From: an uncultured Veillonellaceae bacterium
GTDB taxonomy: Bacteria > Bacillota > Negativicutes > Selenomonadales > Selenomonadaceae
Direction of reading: 5' to 3'
Length of the DNA: 33,124 bases
NCBI GenBank assembly: GCA_902766015.1
Contig: CACXCC010000141.1
Location: 1 to 33,124, forward strand
Shown: in pieces, positions 1-8,147 of the stretch
Layout: each line of letters opens with the position of its first letter
Numbering within the stretch: the first letter of the stretch is position 1
Notes under the pieces: generated by a model
Told to the model about the DNA's origin: nothing
Databases searched by the model: none
Seen by the model: only the letters and a program-made list of their open reading frames with translations
Program-made: the position numbers and the translations under genes

Positions 1-2
1 AA

Positions 3-1091
3 CTCGACTGGTTTGACGCGAAGGAGGAAGGCCTCGGCAACATGTACGAGGGCCTGCTCGAAAAGAACGCGAACGAGAAAAAATCCGGCGCGGGCCAATA
101 TTTTACGCCGCGCGTCCTCATTGACGTCATGACGAAGCTCGTCAAACCTCAGCCGGGCGAGAAATGCAACGACCCGGCCTGCGGAACATTCGGCTTTATG
201 ATCGCGGCCGACGCGTATGTCCGCGCGCACACGGATGACTACGACAGTCTGACGCAGGACGAGGCGAATTTTGAGATGAACGAGGCATTTTCCGGCTGCG
301 AACTCGTTCACGATACGCACCGTCTCGCTCTGATGAACGCGATGCTTCATGATATTCAGGGACCGATCTACCTCGGCGACACGCTTTCCGATTTCGGCAA
401 ACAGCTGAAAAACTACGATGTGGTTTTGACGAATCCGCCGTTCGGGACGAAAAAGGGCGGGGAGCGTGCGACGCGCGACGACTTCACCTTCACGACGAGC
501 AACAAACAGCTCAACTTCCTCCAGCACATTTACCGCAGCCTCAAAACGACCGGCAAAGCCCGCGCCGCCGTTATCCTGCCGGATAACGTCCTTTTCGCCG
601 ACAACGAAGGAGCGCGGATCCGCGCCGACCTCATGGACAAATGCAACGTCCACACGATCCTGCGCCTGCCGACGGGGATTTTCTACGCGCAGGGCGTCAA
701 AACGAACGTCCTCTTCTTTACGCGCGGCACGCAGGACAAAGACAACACGAAGGACGTCTGGTTCTACGATCTGCGCACGAATATGCCGTCGTTCGGCAAA
801 ACGCATCCGCTGTCAAAAGAGGATTTCGCGGGATTTGTCGCCGCGTTCGAAGCCCCGGATCGCCGCGCCGTGCAGGATGAGCGCTGGAGCGTCTTTACGC
901 GTGACGAGATCCGCGCGAAAAACGACAGCCTCGATCTCGGACTCATCAAGGATGACTCGATCATCAGCTACGAAGATCTCCCCGACCCGGCCGAAAGTGC
1001 GCGCGAAGCGGCCGACGCGCTCGACGAAGCCGCCAAACTCCTGCGCGAAGTCGCTGCGGAGCTCGAAAATCTGACGGGGGAGGAAGTGTGA
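3..1091 (+). CDS. hsdM: Type I restriction-modification DNA methyltransferase subunit (HsdM), 5' end outside window
   Basis: Adenine-N6 DNA methyltransferase subunit of a type I restriction-modification system; with HsdS it forms the methylating complex. The reading frame is open from base 3, before the first ATG at 42, so the gene starts upstream of the window. Numbering from that ATG, I see the GQYFTPR box (about 18-24), SAM-binding motif I DPACGTFGF (44-52) and catalytic motif NPPF (131-134). Motif I has Phe where many relatives have a second Gly (GTGGF). The C-terminus is a helical, Ala/Glu-rich tail as usual for HsdM. Its TGA overlaps the hsdS ATG by one base, so the two are translationally coupled. 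hsdR is not visible and probably lies upstream. Confidence 0.93.
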   Translation, partial: LDWFDAKEEGLGNMYEGLLEKNANEKKSGAGQYFTPRVLIDVMTKLVKPQPGEKCNDPACGTFGFMIAADAYVRAHTDDYDSLTQDEANFEMNEAFSGCELVHDTHRLALMNAMLHDIQGPIYLGDTLSDFGKQLKNYDVVLTNPPFGTKKGGERATRDDFTFTTSNKQLNFLQHIYRSLKTTGKARAAVILPDNVLFADNEGARIRADLMDKCNVHTILRLPTGIFYAQGVKTNVLFFTRGTQDKDNTKDVWFYDLRTNMPSFGKTHPLSKEDFAGFVAAFEAPDRRAVQDERWSVFTRDEIRAKNDSLDLGLIKDDSIISYEDLPDPAESAREAADALDEAAKLLREVAAELENLTGEEV

Positions 1092-2410
1092 TGGCGAAAA
1101 AATCACAAACCCCGGAAGAAAAACTCGCCGCCGCCCTCGTCCCGGAGGAGGATTGGCCGTATGAACTGCCGGAGGGTTGGTGCTGGGTGCGTATTCTGTC
1201 AACATTTATTAACGAGACTGACAGTAAGAGAAAAATAAAGACAAAAGATTATCTTCCGCAGGGATTGATCCCAGTTGTTGATCAGGGAAAGGATCTCGTC
1301 GGAGGATTTACTGATGATAGAAGTATGGCTTTTCAAGGGGATCTTCCGGTTATTATATTTGGAGACCATACACGGTGTGTAAAATACGTGGATTTCATAT
1401 TTGCACAAGGCGCTGACGGCATAAAAGTTTTACGCCCTAGGAGATATCTGTTACCTGTTTTCTTTTTTTATGCCATGTGCAATTTAAATATTCCTAATTT
1501 GGGCTACAGGCGCCATTTTCCACTGTTCGATAAATTTATGATACCGTTGCCGCCGATAAAGGAACAGAAACATATCATAGACCATATTAAGGATTTATTT
1601 GCAAAACTTGACGCCGCCAAATCCAAAGTCGAAAGCGCGCTTGCCGCCACCGCCACCCGCAAAGCCGCGATCCTTCACGCCGCGTTTACCGGTGAATTGA
1701 CCGGAACATGGCGGCAGGAAAATGGCGTGACGGACGACACGTGGAAAAAAATATCATTAAAAGAAGCCTGTGAGAAAATTACAGATGGTACTCACCACAG
1801 CCCGCCGAATACCGATCAAGGTGAGTATATGTACGTCACTGCCAAAAATATCAAGGAATCCGGAATTGACCTATCTAATATTACATATGTCAGCAAAGAA
1901 GTTCATGAAGAAATCTACGCTCGTTGTGACGTCAAAAAAGGCGATGTTCTTTATATTAAAGACGGGGCGACTACGGGGATCGCTACGGTAAATATGATGG
2001 AAGAGCCTTTTTCATTATTGTCATCTGTGGCGGTTTTACGACCGAGAAAAGATAAACTTATTGCTGGTTATTTGAAAAATTATTTAAATTCATCGGAAGT
2101 AAAAGCGATGATGATAAATAATATGTCCGGTAATGCCATAACCCGATTGACGCTGACAAAAATTAAGGCGACGAATATAAAAGTTTGTTCAATTGATGAG
2201 CAGCGCGAAATCGTCCGCATCCTTGACACCGTGCTCGCGCGCGAACAACGTGTTACGGCGGCAGCCGAAAAAATCCTTGCGGACATCGACCTCATGAAAA
2301 AATCCGTCCTTGCCCGCGCCTTCCGCGGCGAACTCGGGACGGGCAATCCGTCTGACGTGTCAGCCGTGACGGAACTGCGGGAGTATTTCAGCCGAGAAAC
2401 GGCAAAATAA
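1091..2410 (+). CDS. hsdS: Type I restriction-modification specificity subunit (HsdS)
   Basis: DNA-recognition subunit that sets the bipartite target of the type I enzyme. It has the two-domain layout: TRD1 (about residues 20-165), a central conserved helical region with KLDAAKSKVESAL and ILHAAFTGELTG (about 175-210), TRD2 (about 220-370), and a distal helical repeat ending SVLARAFRGELG. The second helical region repeats the first, as expected for a pseudo-symmetric HsdS. ATG at 1091 overlaps the hsdM stop; a GTG at 1088 is an alternative. The TRD-coding parts are clearly AT-richer than the conserved parts, which points to exchange of recognition domains. Confidence 0.93.
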   Translation: MAKKSQTPEEKLAAALVPEEDWPYELPEGWCWVRILSTFINETDSKRKIKTKDYLPQGLIPVVDQGKDLVGGFTDDRSMAFQGDLPVIIFGDHTRCVKYVDFIFAQGADGIKVLRPRRYLLPVFFFYAMCNLNIPNLGYRRHFPLFDKFMIPLPPIKEQKHIIDHIKDLFAKLDAAKSKVESALAATATRKAAILHAAFTGELTGTWRQENGVTDDTWKKISLKEACEKITDGTHHSPPNTDQGEYMYVTAKNIKESGIDLSNITYVSKEVHEEIYARCDVKKGDVLYIKDGATTGIATVNMMEEPFSLLSSVAVLRPRKDKLIAGYLKNYLNSSEVKAMMINNMSGNAITRLTLTKIKATNIKVCSIDEQREIVRILDTVLAREQRVTAAAEKILADIDLMKKSVLARAFRGELGTGNPSDVSAVTELREYFSRETAK

Positions 2411-2449
2411 CATGATCGGTTGACGTCATTGGAAAAGGGGGAAGCATCG

Positions 2450-2869
2450 ATGAGCTTAGAACGGTTCCTGCAGGCGCAGGAAGGTGATTATGCCGCGGCG
2501 CTCGCGGAAATCCGGGCGGGGCGGAAACGGTCGCATTGGATTTGGTATATTTTTCCGCAGCTCAAGGGACTCGGACGGAGCATGACGGCGGAGTATTACG
2601 GCATTCGCGACCTCGCGGAGGCGCGGGAATATCTCGCGCATCCCGTTTTGCGTCAGAGACTTATCGAGATCAGCGAGGCTTTGCTCGGACTGCCGTCAAA
2701 TGACGCGGACGAGGTCATGGGGTTCCCGGACAATCTGAAGCTGCGCTCGTCGATGACGCTGTTCGCGCTCGCCGATCCGTCCTGCCCGGTTTTTCGGCAG
2801 GTTCTCGACAAATTTTTCGGCGGTCGGCCGGATGAGCGGACGAAGGAACTGCTCGGCATTACTGGTTGA
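2450..2869 (+). CDS. DUF1810 family protein
   Basis: Small cytoplasmic protein of the DUF1810 family, about 139 residues, the usual length. Typical features are the opening LERFLQAQEGDY, the HWIWYIFPQLKGLG motif, and the run EYYGIRDLAEAREYLAHPVL with a helical remainder. The molecular role of the family is not established. I chose ATG 2450 because AAAAGGGGG (2434-2442) is correctly placed ahead of it and homology begins there; a TTG at 2420 would add ten residues with no good ribosome site. It follows hsdS by 39 bases and is closed by a hairpin terminator, so it may be the last gene of the hsd transcript. Confidence 0.85.
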   Translation: MSLERFLQAQEGDYAAALAEIRAGRKRSHWIWYIFPQLKGLGRSMTAEYYGIRDLAEAREYLAHPVLRQRLIEISEALLGLPSNDADEVMGFPDNLKLRSSMTLFALADPSCPVFRQVLDKFFGGRPDERTKELLGITG

Positions 2870-2890
2870 CAACGGCAATTTTGATATGTT

Positions 2891-2916
2891 AAGCGCTCGG
2901 GAAACCGGGCGCTTTT
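2891..2916 (+). terminator. Rho-independent terminator after the DUF1810 gene
   Basis: An 8-bp stem (2893-2900 with 2905-2912, one G-T pair) closes a GAAA loop and is followed by TTTT. It sits 22 bases after the stop codon. The stem belongs to a recurring type in this window (see 8027 and 13121). Confidence 0.8.
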
Positions 2917-3136
2917 GCCTGCGGCGGCAGATCGGATGAAGGAACTGTACGTCATAACGGATTCACGACGTCAGATTGGCACCGGAATTTTGGGACGATT
3001 CCTGTATGTGCAGAGGCAACGTGGCGGAAAATCCGTGAGAATCCAAAATTGTCGCCTGCAGCGCGACCTTTTTTCGTTTTTTGTATCGTATACTGGAATC
3101 AAAGGTTGGATAACGAGACGGAAAGGATGATGCACG

Positions 3137-4462
3137 ATGACATATCAGGCTGACCCGAAACGGGTGAAGGGACTTATTTTCGGACACGCGGTCGGAGACG
3201 CGCTCGGCGTGCCGGTGGAATTTGTCGGACGCGGGGAGCTAAAGTCAAATCCGGTGACGGGGATGCGGGGGCACGGAACGTACGATATGCCGGCGGGGGC
3301 GTGGTCGGATGACACGAGTATGACGCTTTGTCTCCTTGAGGCGCTGACGCGGGATCGCCGCGGCGATTACCGGGGACTCATGGAGCGTTTTTTGCGCTGG
3401 AAAAATGAGGGCGCGTATACGCCGACGGGGGTTACGTTTGACATGGGCGGCGCGACGAGGCGGGCGATTTCCCGTTTTGAGTACGGGACGGATCCGCTGC
3501 TTTGCGGCGGCGATCGGGAAACGGACAACGGAAACGGCGCGCTGATGCGGATTGCCCCGCTGGTGCCGTATCTCTTTGTGCGGTTCGGGAGTCATTTGCC
3601 CGCGGGGGCGATGGAGTTTGTTCATGATATCGCGGCCCTGACGCATCGTCATCCGCGCAGTCTCATCGCGTGCGGGATTTATGTTTGTATCGCCGTGCAG
3701 CTTTTGCGCGGACGTTCGCCGCGAAAAAGTGTATGGCTCGGTTATCGTCATGCGCGGGAATATTATCAGTCGGCAAATGAATCGTTCCGTAAGGAATGGA
3801 AGATTTATGACCGTCTGCGGGATAATGACGCGTTTGCGGCCTTACCTGAGCGGGAAATCCGGAGTAGCGGTTATGTCGTTGACACGTTGGAAGCCGCTCT
3901 TTGGTGCTTGCTGACGACAACGGATTACGAAAGCTGCGTCAAACGCGCCGTCAATCTCGGCGAGGACACCGACACCGTCGCCGCGATCGCGGGGAGCCTC
4001 GCCGGACTGACCTACGGCTTTGACGCGATTCCGGAGGACTGGCTGAAAGTTTTGCTGAAGCGTGAGGAACTCATGCAGGCGGTGGAGGCGTTTTTGGGGA
4101 CGCTTGTCGATGTTTCGGAAGAGGAAGTGCTTTTGATGGGAATGGGAAAAGAAGATCTGGTACGAGGCATACTGTCAGATCCGCATTCATGGGGATTTAT
4201 CGAGGAATGGCAGGGTCGGTACGGCGTGACAAATTATTCGGATTACTGGGGAAAGAGCAGTTTGTCTGCCGATGATTTAACAGAGAGACTTCGCGAGGAT
4301 CGGGTAAGCCGCTATGATGAATTTCAGTGTCAAGTTCTGTTTACTACGTTGCTGCGCGAGGATCATTGGAATAACGGGGCGTGGGAGAAACGCTGGGAAA
4401 AAGGTGAGCCGCAACGGGTATTGCGGCGCATGCTCGCGATTTGGGGAGAGTATGTGAAGTAA
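3137..4462 (+). CDS. ADP-ribosylglycohydrolase family protein with C-terminal extension
   Basis: Member of the DraG/ARH family, which removes ADP-ribose from proteins or small molecules with two Mg2+ ions. Family motifs run in order: GLIFGHAVGDALGVPVEF (about 11-28), WSDDTSMTL (about 55-63, metal ligands), GNGALMRIAPL (about 135-145), THRHPRS (about 172), and GEDTDTVAAIAGSLAG (about 276-291, metal ligands). The catalytic domain ends near residue 320. About 110 further residues follow, with the Trp-rich core SWGFIEEWQGRYG and a CQVLFTTLLREDHWNNGAW segment; this resembles DUF6508-type tails, but I hold that assignment loosely. Start at 3137 has GAAAGG ten bases upstream. A TATACT box at 3089-3094 may be its -10. 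Confidence 0.9.
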   Translation: MTYQADPKRVKGLIFGHAVGDALGVPVEFVGRGELKSNPVTGMRGHGTYDMPAGAWSDDTSMTLCLLEALTRDRRGDYRGLMERFLRWKNEGAYTPTGVTFDMGGATRRAISRFEYGTDPLLCGGDRETDNGNGALMRIAPLVPYLFVRFGSHLPAGAMEFVHDIAALTHRHPRSLIACGIYVCIAVQLLRGRSPRKSVWLGYRHAREYYQSANESFRKEWKIYDRLRDNDAFAALPEREIRSSGYVVDTLEAALWCLLTTTDYESCVKRAVNLGEDTDTVAAIAGSLAGLTYGFDAIPEDWLKVLLKREELMQAVEAFLGTLVDVSEEEVLLMGMGKEDLVRGILSDPHSWGFIEEWQGRYGVTNYSDYWGKSSLSADDLTERLREDRVSRYDEFQCQVLFTTLLREDHWNNGAWEKRWEKGEPQRVLRRMLAIWGEYVK

Positions 4463-4597
4463 AAGGAACGGGGGCGGAAAAAACGGACACGGTTCTGTCA
4501 GAGGAGGAATTTGACCTCAGAGCGAGAATATACCATAAAAGGGCGAAATAAAAATACAATAGTTTATTATCCGAGTGTTTTGACGGGAGGGATGTGC

Positions 4598-5215
4598 GTG
4601 TTTACGTGGAAGAAAAAAGCCGTGATTGCCGTTTTTACGGCATCGTTATTGACGGCCGGCGTATGTATGGCGGAACAGACTGCCTATGAGCCGGAGGACG
4701 GAGGCGGCGCGTCATTTTCGACGCATGATTTTATCAGCCACCGCATTATCGGCATGGATATTTATTACACGAATTATGTCAATCCGAATCATTCGCATGA
4801 GCACTGGTTCCGTATTTCGTGCTCCGGGAGCCGTGTCAAACTGCTCGACCATATGTCACTGATTATTGACGGCACGCGCTACGATATTCAGGCACTCCCG
4901 AGTCCGTCGGAAAAATATATTCTCGCAGGCTATTCTCTGGTCGACAATAAAAACCATCTCGTCCCGTTCGGCGGCTTTGTCGCCTCGGCGCGCAGTAATA
5001 CGCGGTTTTTCATCCTGACCGACGAGCAGGTCGAAAAACTGAAAACGGCGCAGAATGCCAAGATCGTACTGGACACGACGAAAGCTGTCAATATGAAGTT
5101 TGACATCACAAAAGATTTTTTGGCGAGCATCAATAAGATGAACGGCTATGAGCTCGCGGATCTCTCGAATCTCTGGCATCCGAATGATCAGAACGGCTAT
5201 GAGCGGACGGATTAA
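4598..5215 (+). CDS. Secreted protein of unknown family
   Basis: I do not recognise this protein. It starts with a clear signal peptide: WKKKAV, then the hydrophobic stretch IAVFTASLLTAGV, and a probable signal peptidase I site after CMA. The mature part is about 180 residues, soluble and rich in His, Tyr and Asn early on (YYTNYVNPNHSHEHWF), with beta-type segments such as SLIIDGTRYDI and FFILTDEQVEKL. GTG 4598 is preferred because GGGAGG (4585-4590) is seven bases away; an in-frame ATG at 4592 lies only one base from that site. The Cys before MA does not form a standard lipobox (AGVC). The gene stands alone, with a weak TTGACC / CATAAA promoter candidate at 4511-4539. Confidence 0.7.
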   Translation: MFTWKKKAVIAVFTASLLTAGVCMAEQTAYEPEDGGGASFSTHDFISHRIIGMDIYYTNYVNPNHSHEHWFRISCSGSRVKLLDHMSLIIDGTRYDIQALPSPSEKYILAGYSLVDNKNHLVPFGGFVASARSNTRFFILTDEQVEKLKTAQNAKIVLDTTKAVNMKFDITKDFLASINKMNGYELADLSNLWHPNDQNGYERTD

Positions 5216-5286
5216 GACAATCGCGTGACGGCAGAACCGGGAAAAAGGGTCCGAATTAAGAGACCGCATGATGAAGAAGGATTGGT

Positions 5287-5856
5287 ATGTGCAGCAGATA
5301 TAGCATCGGGGAACGCGTTTATGCGTGGCTTCGCCGGTACGGTTGGAATCAGCCGGTGGTTGCGGGGGATGTTTGTCCGCAGGAAACGACGCCGGCTCTT
5401 GCTATCCAAGATCGGGGATTCACTGTGATCCCGATGAAATGGGGTATGCGAAACCCGCAGACGGGAAGTCTCGTCATCAACGCACGTCAGGAGACGGCGG
5501 CGCAAAAGCCGATGTTTTCACGCAGTTTGAAGCGGTATCGCTGTGTCCTTCCCGCGGAGCAGTTTTATGAATGGGATGCGCGGAGACAGAAAACGACATT
5601 TCGGTCTGTTGATCATTCGTTGCTGTTCCTTTGCGGACTTTATCGGGCGGAGACGGACGGAACGAACGCGTTTGTTATCCTGACAAAAGAAGCCAATGAC
5701 GTGATGCGTCCTGTCCATGATCGGATGCCGGTCATGATCCGCGAGGAAAAAATCCGTGATTGGTTGACGGATGAGTCGCTTGCGCGGGATCTTTTGACGA
5801 GCGAGGTAACGCTGACCTGTTCTCGTCCGCTCGAGCAGATGAGTCTTTTTCGATAG
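5287..5856 (+). CDS. SOS response-associated peptidase (SRAP, YedK/HMCES family)
   Basis: SRAP proteins crosslink through their N-terminal cysteine to abasic sites in single-stranded DNA and protect them. Diagnostic residues are present: Cys2 directly after Met (MCSRY), NARQET (about 60-65), LPAEQFYEWD (about 85-94), and NDVMRPVHDRMPVMI with the conserved His (about 136-150). At 189 residues it is shorter than typical members (about 210-230), the loss lying in inter-motif loops and the C-terminus, but no catalytic motif is missing. The ribosome site is GAAGAAGG just upstream of ATG 5287. This start is essentially fixed, because the catalytic Cys must be residue 2. Confidence 0.92.
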   Translation: MCSRYSIGERVYAWLRRYGWNQPVVAGDVCPQETTPALAIQDRGFTVIPMKWGMRNPQTGSLVINARQETAAQKPMFSRSLKRYRCVLPAEQFYEWDARRQKTTFRSVDHSLLFLCGLYRAETDGTNAFVILTKEANDVMRPVHDRMPVMIREEKIRDWLTDESLARDLLTSEVTLTCSRPLEQMSLFR

Positions 5857-5863
5857 AGCATAA

Positions 5864-6227
5864 ATGCCGGAAAGTGGCGTGAATGGTGTCATGAATGACA
5901 CTAATGTCGCGAATGGTGACAAGGACAAAGATGACATCGGCGACATTGATGACACAAATGATGGCGCGAATGATGGGCTTGACACTAATGACATTGGTGA
6001 CATTGATGACACCGACACTATTAATGATGTCACCAATGTCGCTGATATCATCAATAAAATCAGCGAGTTATTGTTAAATGACCCGACATTGTCTCAAGCG
6101 CAACTCGCAGAAGTTCTGCAAATGTCGAAACGGAATATCAGCCGCACACGAAAAAATGCAGGAAGCAGGTATTCTGGAACGTGTCGGCAACCGCCGTACG
6201 GGGAAATGGATCGTCAAGAAAAAATAA
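5864..6227 (+). pseudogene. Frameshifted remnant: Asp-rich repeat plus winged helix (RecG-like/AlbA_2 regulator C-terminus)
   Basis: The open frame from ATG 5864 encodes a low-complexity Asp/Asn/Thr stretch (about residues 10-60, repeating GDIDDTND-like units), then the first half of a winged-helix domain: LLLNDPTLSQAQLAEVLQMSKRNISRT. After codon 6146-6148 the frame becomes nonsense. In the +1 frame from 6150 the domain continues as EKMQEAGILERVGNRRTGKW and stops at 6225-6227. Joining the two restores a textbook helix-turn-helix/wing. This Asn/Asp/Thr linker plus wHTH layout is the usual C-terminus of ATP-binding AlbA_2 (RecG-like) regulators, so this is probably the tail of a decayed gene. 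No SD precedes ATG 5864, which lies 8 bases after the SRAP stop. Confidence 0.7.
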
Positions 6228-6326
6228 GGCTGCCGGAATTCATAACGTCATGACAGAGTATATTCTTGTGTCACGTTTCGTGATGCGGTAAAATTAAAAT
6301 AACAACACAGGAACGGGGTGACAACG

Positions 6327-8000
6327 ATGTACAAAATGCCGATCGGGATTGAGGATTTCCGGGAATTACGCAGCAACGGTTATTATTTTGTCGATAAAAC
6401 GAAATTACTGAAGGAAATCATCGACAAACGGAATAAAGTGACGTTGTTTGCCCGGCCCCGCCGTTTCGGCAAGACGTTGACGCTCAGCATGGTTGACTGC
6501 TTTTTTAATTCGGCTTATGCGGATCAGCAGGCGGATTTATTTTCCGGAACATACATCGCGTCGGCGGGACAATCGTATACGGCGCAGGCCGGAACGAAGT
6601 CGGTTATTTTTCTGACGCTCAAAGAAACGAAAATGACGTCAAACGAGCTGTTTCGTGAAGCCGTTGCTTATGAAATGCGCGAACTCTACGGGCGGTTCCT
6701 GTTTTTGCTTGACGATCCTGCCGTCAGCGATGAGGATAAAGATGAGTTCCGTCGTATCCGCAGGCAGGAGGCGTCGGAAATGGAACTGCGTAACTCGCTG
6801 AAAAAATTGACACAGCTGCTTTGCCTGCATGAGAAAAAGCCGGTGCTGCTTTTGATCGACGAATATGACGCACCGATTCAGGCAGCGTGGGAGCACGGGT
6901 TTTATGATGATGCGATTGACTTTATGCGCAGTTTTCTCAGTGCGGCGCTGAAAACGAATTCGGCGCTTGATTTTGCCTTGATTACGGGCATTTTGCGTAT
7001 CGGCAAGGAAAGTATTTTCAGCGGGCTCAATAATCTGGACGTGTCAACCGTTGCCGAGGGCGGTTATGCGGACGTTTTCGGGTTTACGGATGCAGAAGTC
7101 GGGAAATTGGCGCGGGAGTGCGGCCGGGAGGACGCCGTCCCGGAACTGCGCCGTTGGTATGACGGTTACGATTTTCAGGGGATTGACATGTATAATCCCT
7201 GGTCGGTGATTAATTATTTTGACCGGGGATGTAAAGCCGCTCCGTATTGGGTTAATACTTCCGGGAACGGGATTCTTGCTCGTCTGCTGCAGAACGCGGA
7301 TGAACGGCGCTGGCGTGAGGTAAAAGGACTTTTGGAAGGCAGTCCGGTCGTTGCCGAAATTGACGAAACCGTTGTATACGGTGACCTGCTGAATGATCGT
7401 GACGCGCTGTATACGGTTCTTCTTATGACCGGATATTTAAAAAGTTTAGGCCCGGTTGACGAAGAGAATGGTTTATATCGTTTGGCGATCCCAAATCAGG
7501 AAATCCGCCGCGTTTTCCGGCGCGAGGTTTTGTCCCGGGTCGGCATGAGGACGGGCGATATTGCGCTTTACGAGATGATGCAGGCTGTGATTAACGGCGA
7601 TGCGGCTTCATTCCAGGACAATTTGCAGGATATATTAAAACGAACGGTAAGCGTATATGATACGGCGCAGCCGGAAAGTTTTTATCACGGGTTGCTTTTG
7701 GGTTTTGCCTTGTATTACGAGGCGGAATATCGGATTCGTTCAAACCGTGAAAGCGGATACGGACGGTTCGATCTGGCTATGTTCCCGAAAAAGCCGTCGC
7801 TGCCCGGGATTATTATGGAATTTAAATCCGTTAAGCAGGAACGGGATATGGAGAAAGCGGCAGAAAATGCAGTAGCACAGATTCATGATAAGGCATATCG
7901 TCAGGAGTTTGCAGAACTCGGGGTTGATGCGGTCTGGTGCTACGGTGTTGCGTTCTGCGGGAAAAAGGTCATGGTAAAACGTTTGGCTGAACAGGATTAA
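6327..8000 (+). CDS. AAA-ATPase-like protein with C-terminal PD-(D/E)XK nuclease domain (AAA_9 / DUF1703)
   Basis: Two-domain protein, about 557 residues, the normal size for this family of unknown cellular role, often seen in many copies in anaerobes. The N-terminus has the family opening PIGIEDFRELRSNGYYFVDKT, a non-canonical P-loop RPRRFGKTLTLS (about 40-52) and Walker B LLLIDEYDAPI (about 175). The C-terminal nuclease-like domain shows GRFDLAMFP..IIMEFK (about 480-502) and the QIHDKAY helix (about 520), consistent with PD-(D/E)XK residues. ATG 6327 has AACGGGG (6311-6317) nine bases upstream and starts at the conserved MYKMPIGI; the GTG at 6318 lies too close to that site. It ends 27 bases before a terminator. 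Confidence 0.9.
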   Translation: MYKMPIGIEDFRELRSNGYYFVDKTKLLKEIIDKRNKVTLFARPRRFGKTLTLSMVDCFFNSAYADQQADLFSGTYIASAGQSYTAQAGTKSVIFLTLKETKMTSNELFREAVAYEMRELYGRFLFLLDDPAVSDEDKDEFRRIRRQEASEMELRNSLKKLTQLLCLHEKKPVLLLIDEYDAPIQAAWEHGFYDDAIDFMRSFLSAALKTNSALDFALITGILRIGKESIFSGLNNLDVSTVAEGGYADVFGFTDAEVGKLARECGREDAVPELRRWYDGYDFQGIDMYNPWSVINYFDRGCKAAPYWVNTSGNGILARLLQNADERRWREVKGLLEGSPVVAEIDETVVYGDLLNDRDALYTVLLMTGYLKSLGPVDEENGLYRLAIPNQEIRRVFRREVLSRVGMRTGDIALYEMMQAVINGDAASFQDNLQDILKRTVSVYDTAQPESFYHGLLLGFALYYEAEYRIRSNRESGYGRFDLAMFPKKPSLPGIIMEFKSVKQERDMEKAAENAVAQIHDKAYRQEFAELGVDAVWCYGVAFCGKKVMVKRLAEQD

Positions 8001-8026
8001 CAAGAATTCTGATTATATAGTTGCAG

Positions 8027-8051
8027 GCGTCCGGGCAATCGGGCGCTTTTT
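8027..8051 (+). terminator. Rho-independent terminator after the AAA-ATPase gene
   Basis: A 7-bp stem, GCGTCCG (8027-8033) with CGGGCGC (8040-8046), has one G-T pair and is followed by TTTTT. The same arms recur at 13122-13140. Confidence 0.8.
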
Positions 8052-8060
8052 GTTATAACG

Positions 8061-8096
8061 GCAGGAATTTGACGGCAATGTGGGGAATATTACATA
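8061..8096 (+). promoter_or_regulatory. Intergenic CAGGAWWTTT element and overlapping promoter candidate
   Basis: GCAGGAATTT (8061-8070), eleven bases, then GGGGAATATT (8082-8091). The same two boxes with identical spacing occur at 13226. A possible promoter overlaps: TTGACG 8069-8074 and TACATA 8091-8096, spacer 16. The downstream gene starts at 8148. Confidence 0.45.
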
Positions 8097-8147
8097 TAAA
8101 AGTATGTGAATAACGAAATGCATTGTACATTTTAGGAGAGTGGAACC

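Noticed and set aside
2915..3130. Small gene between the DUF1810 terminator and the glycohydrolase
   Set aside because: It begins inside the terminator's T-run, has no SD and no recognisable protein pattern.
4598..4680. Lipoprotein signal for the unknown secreted protein
   Set aside because: The Cys is preceded by AGV rather than the required small residue at -1, so an ordinary signal peptide fits better.
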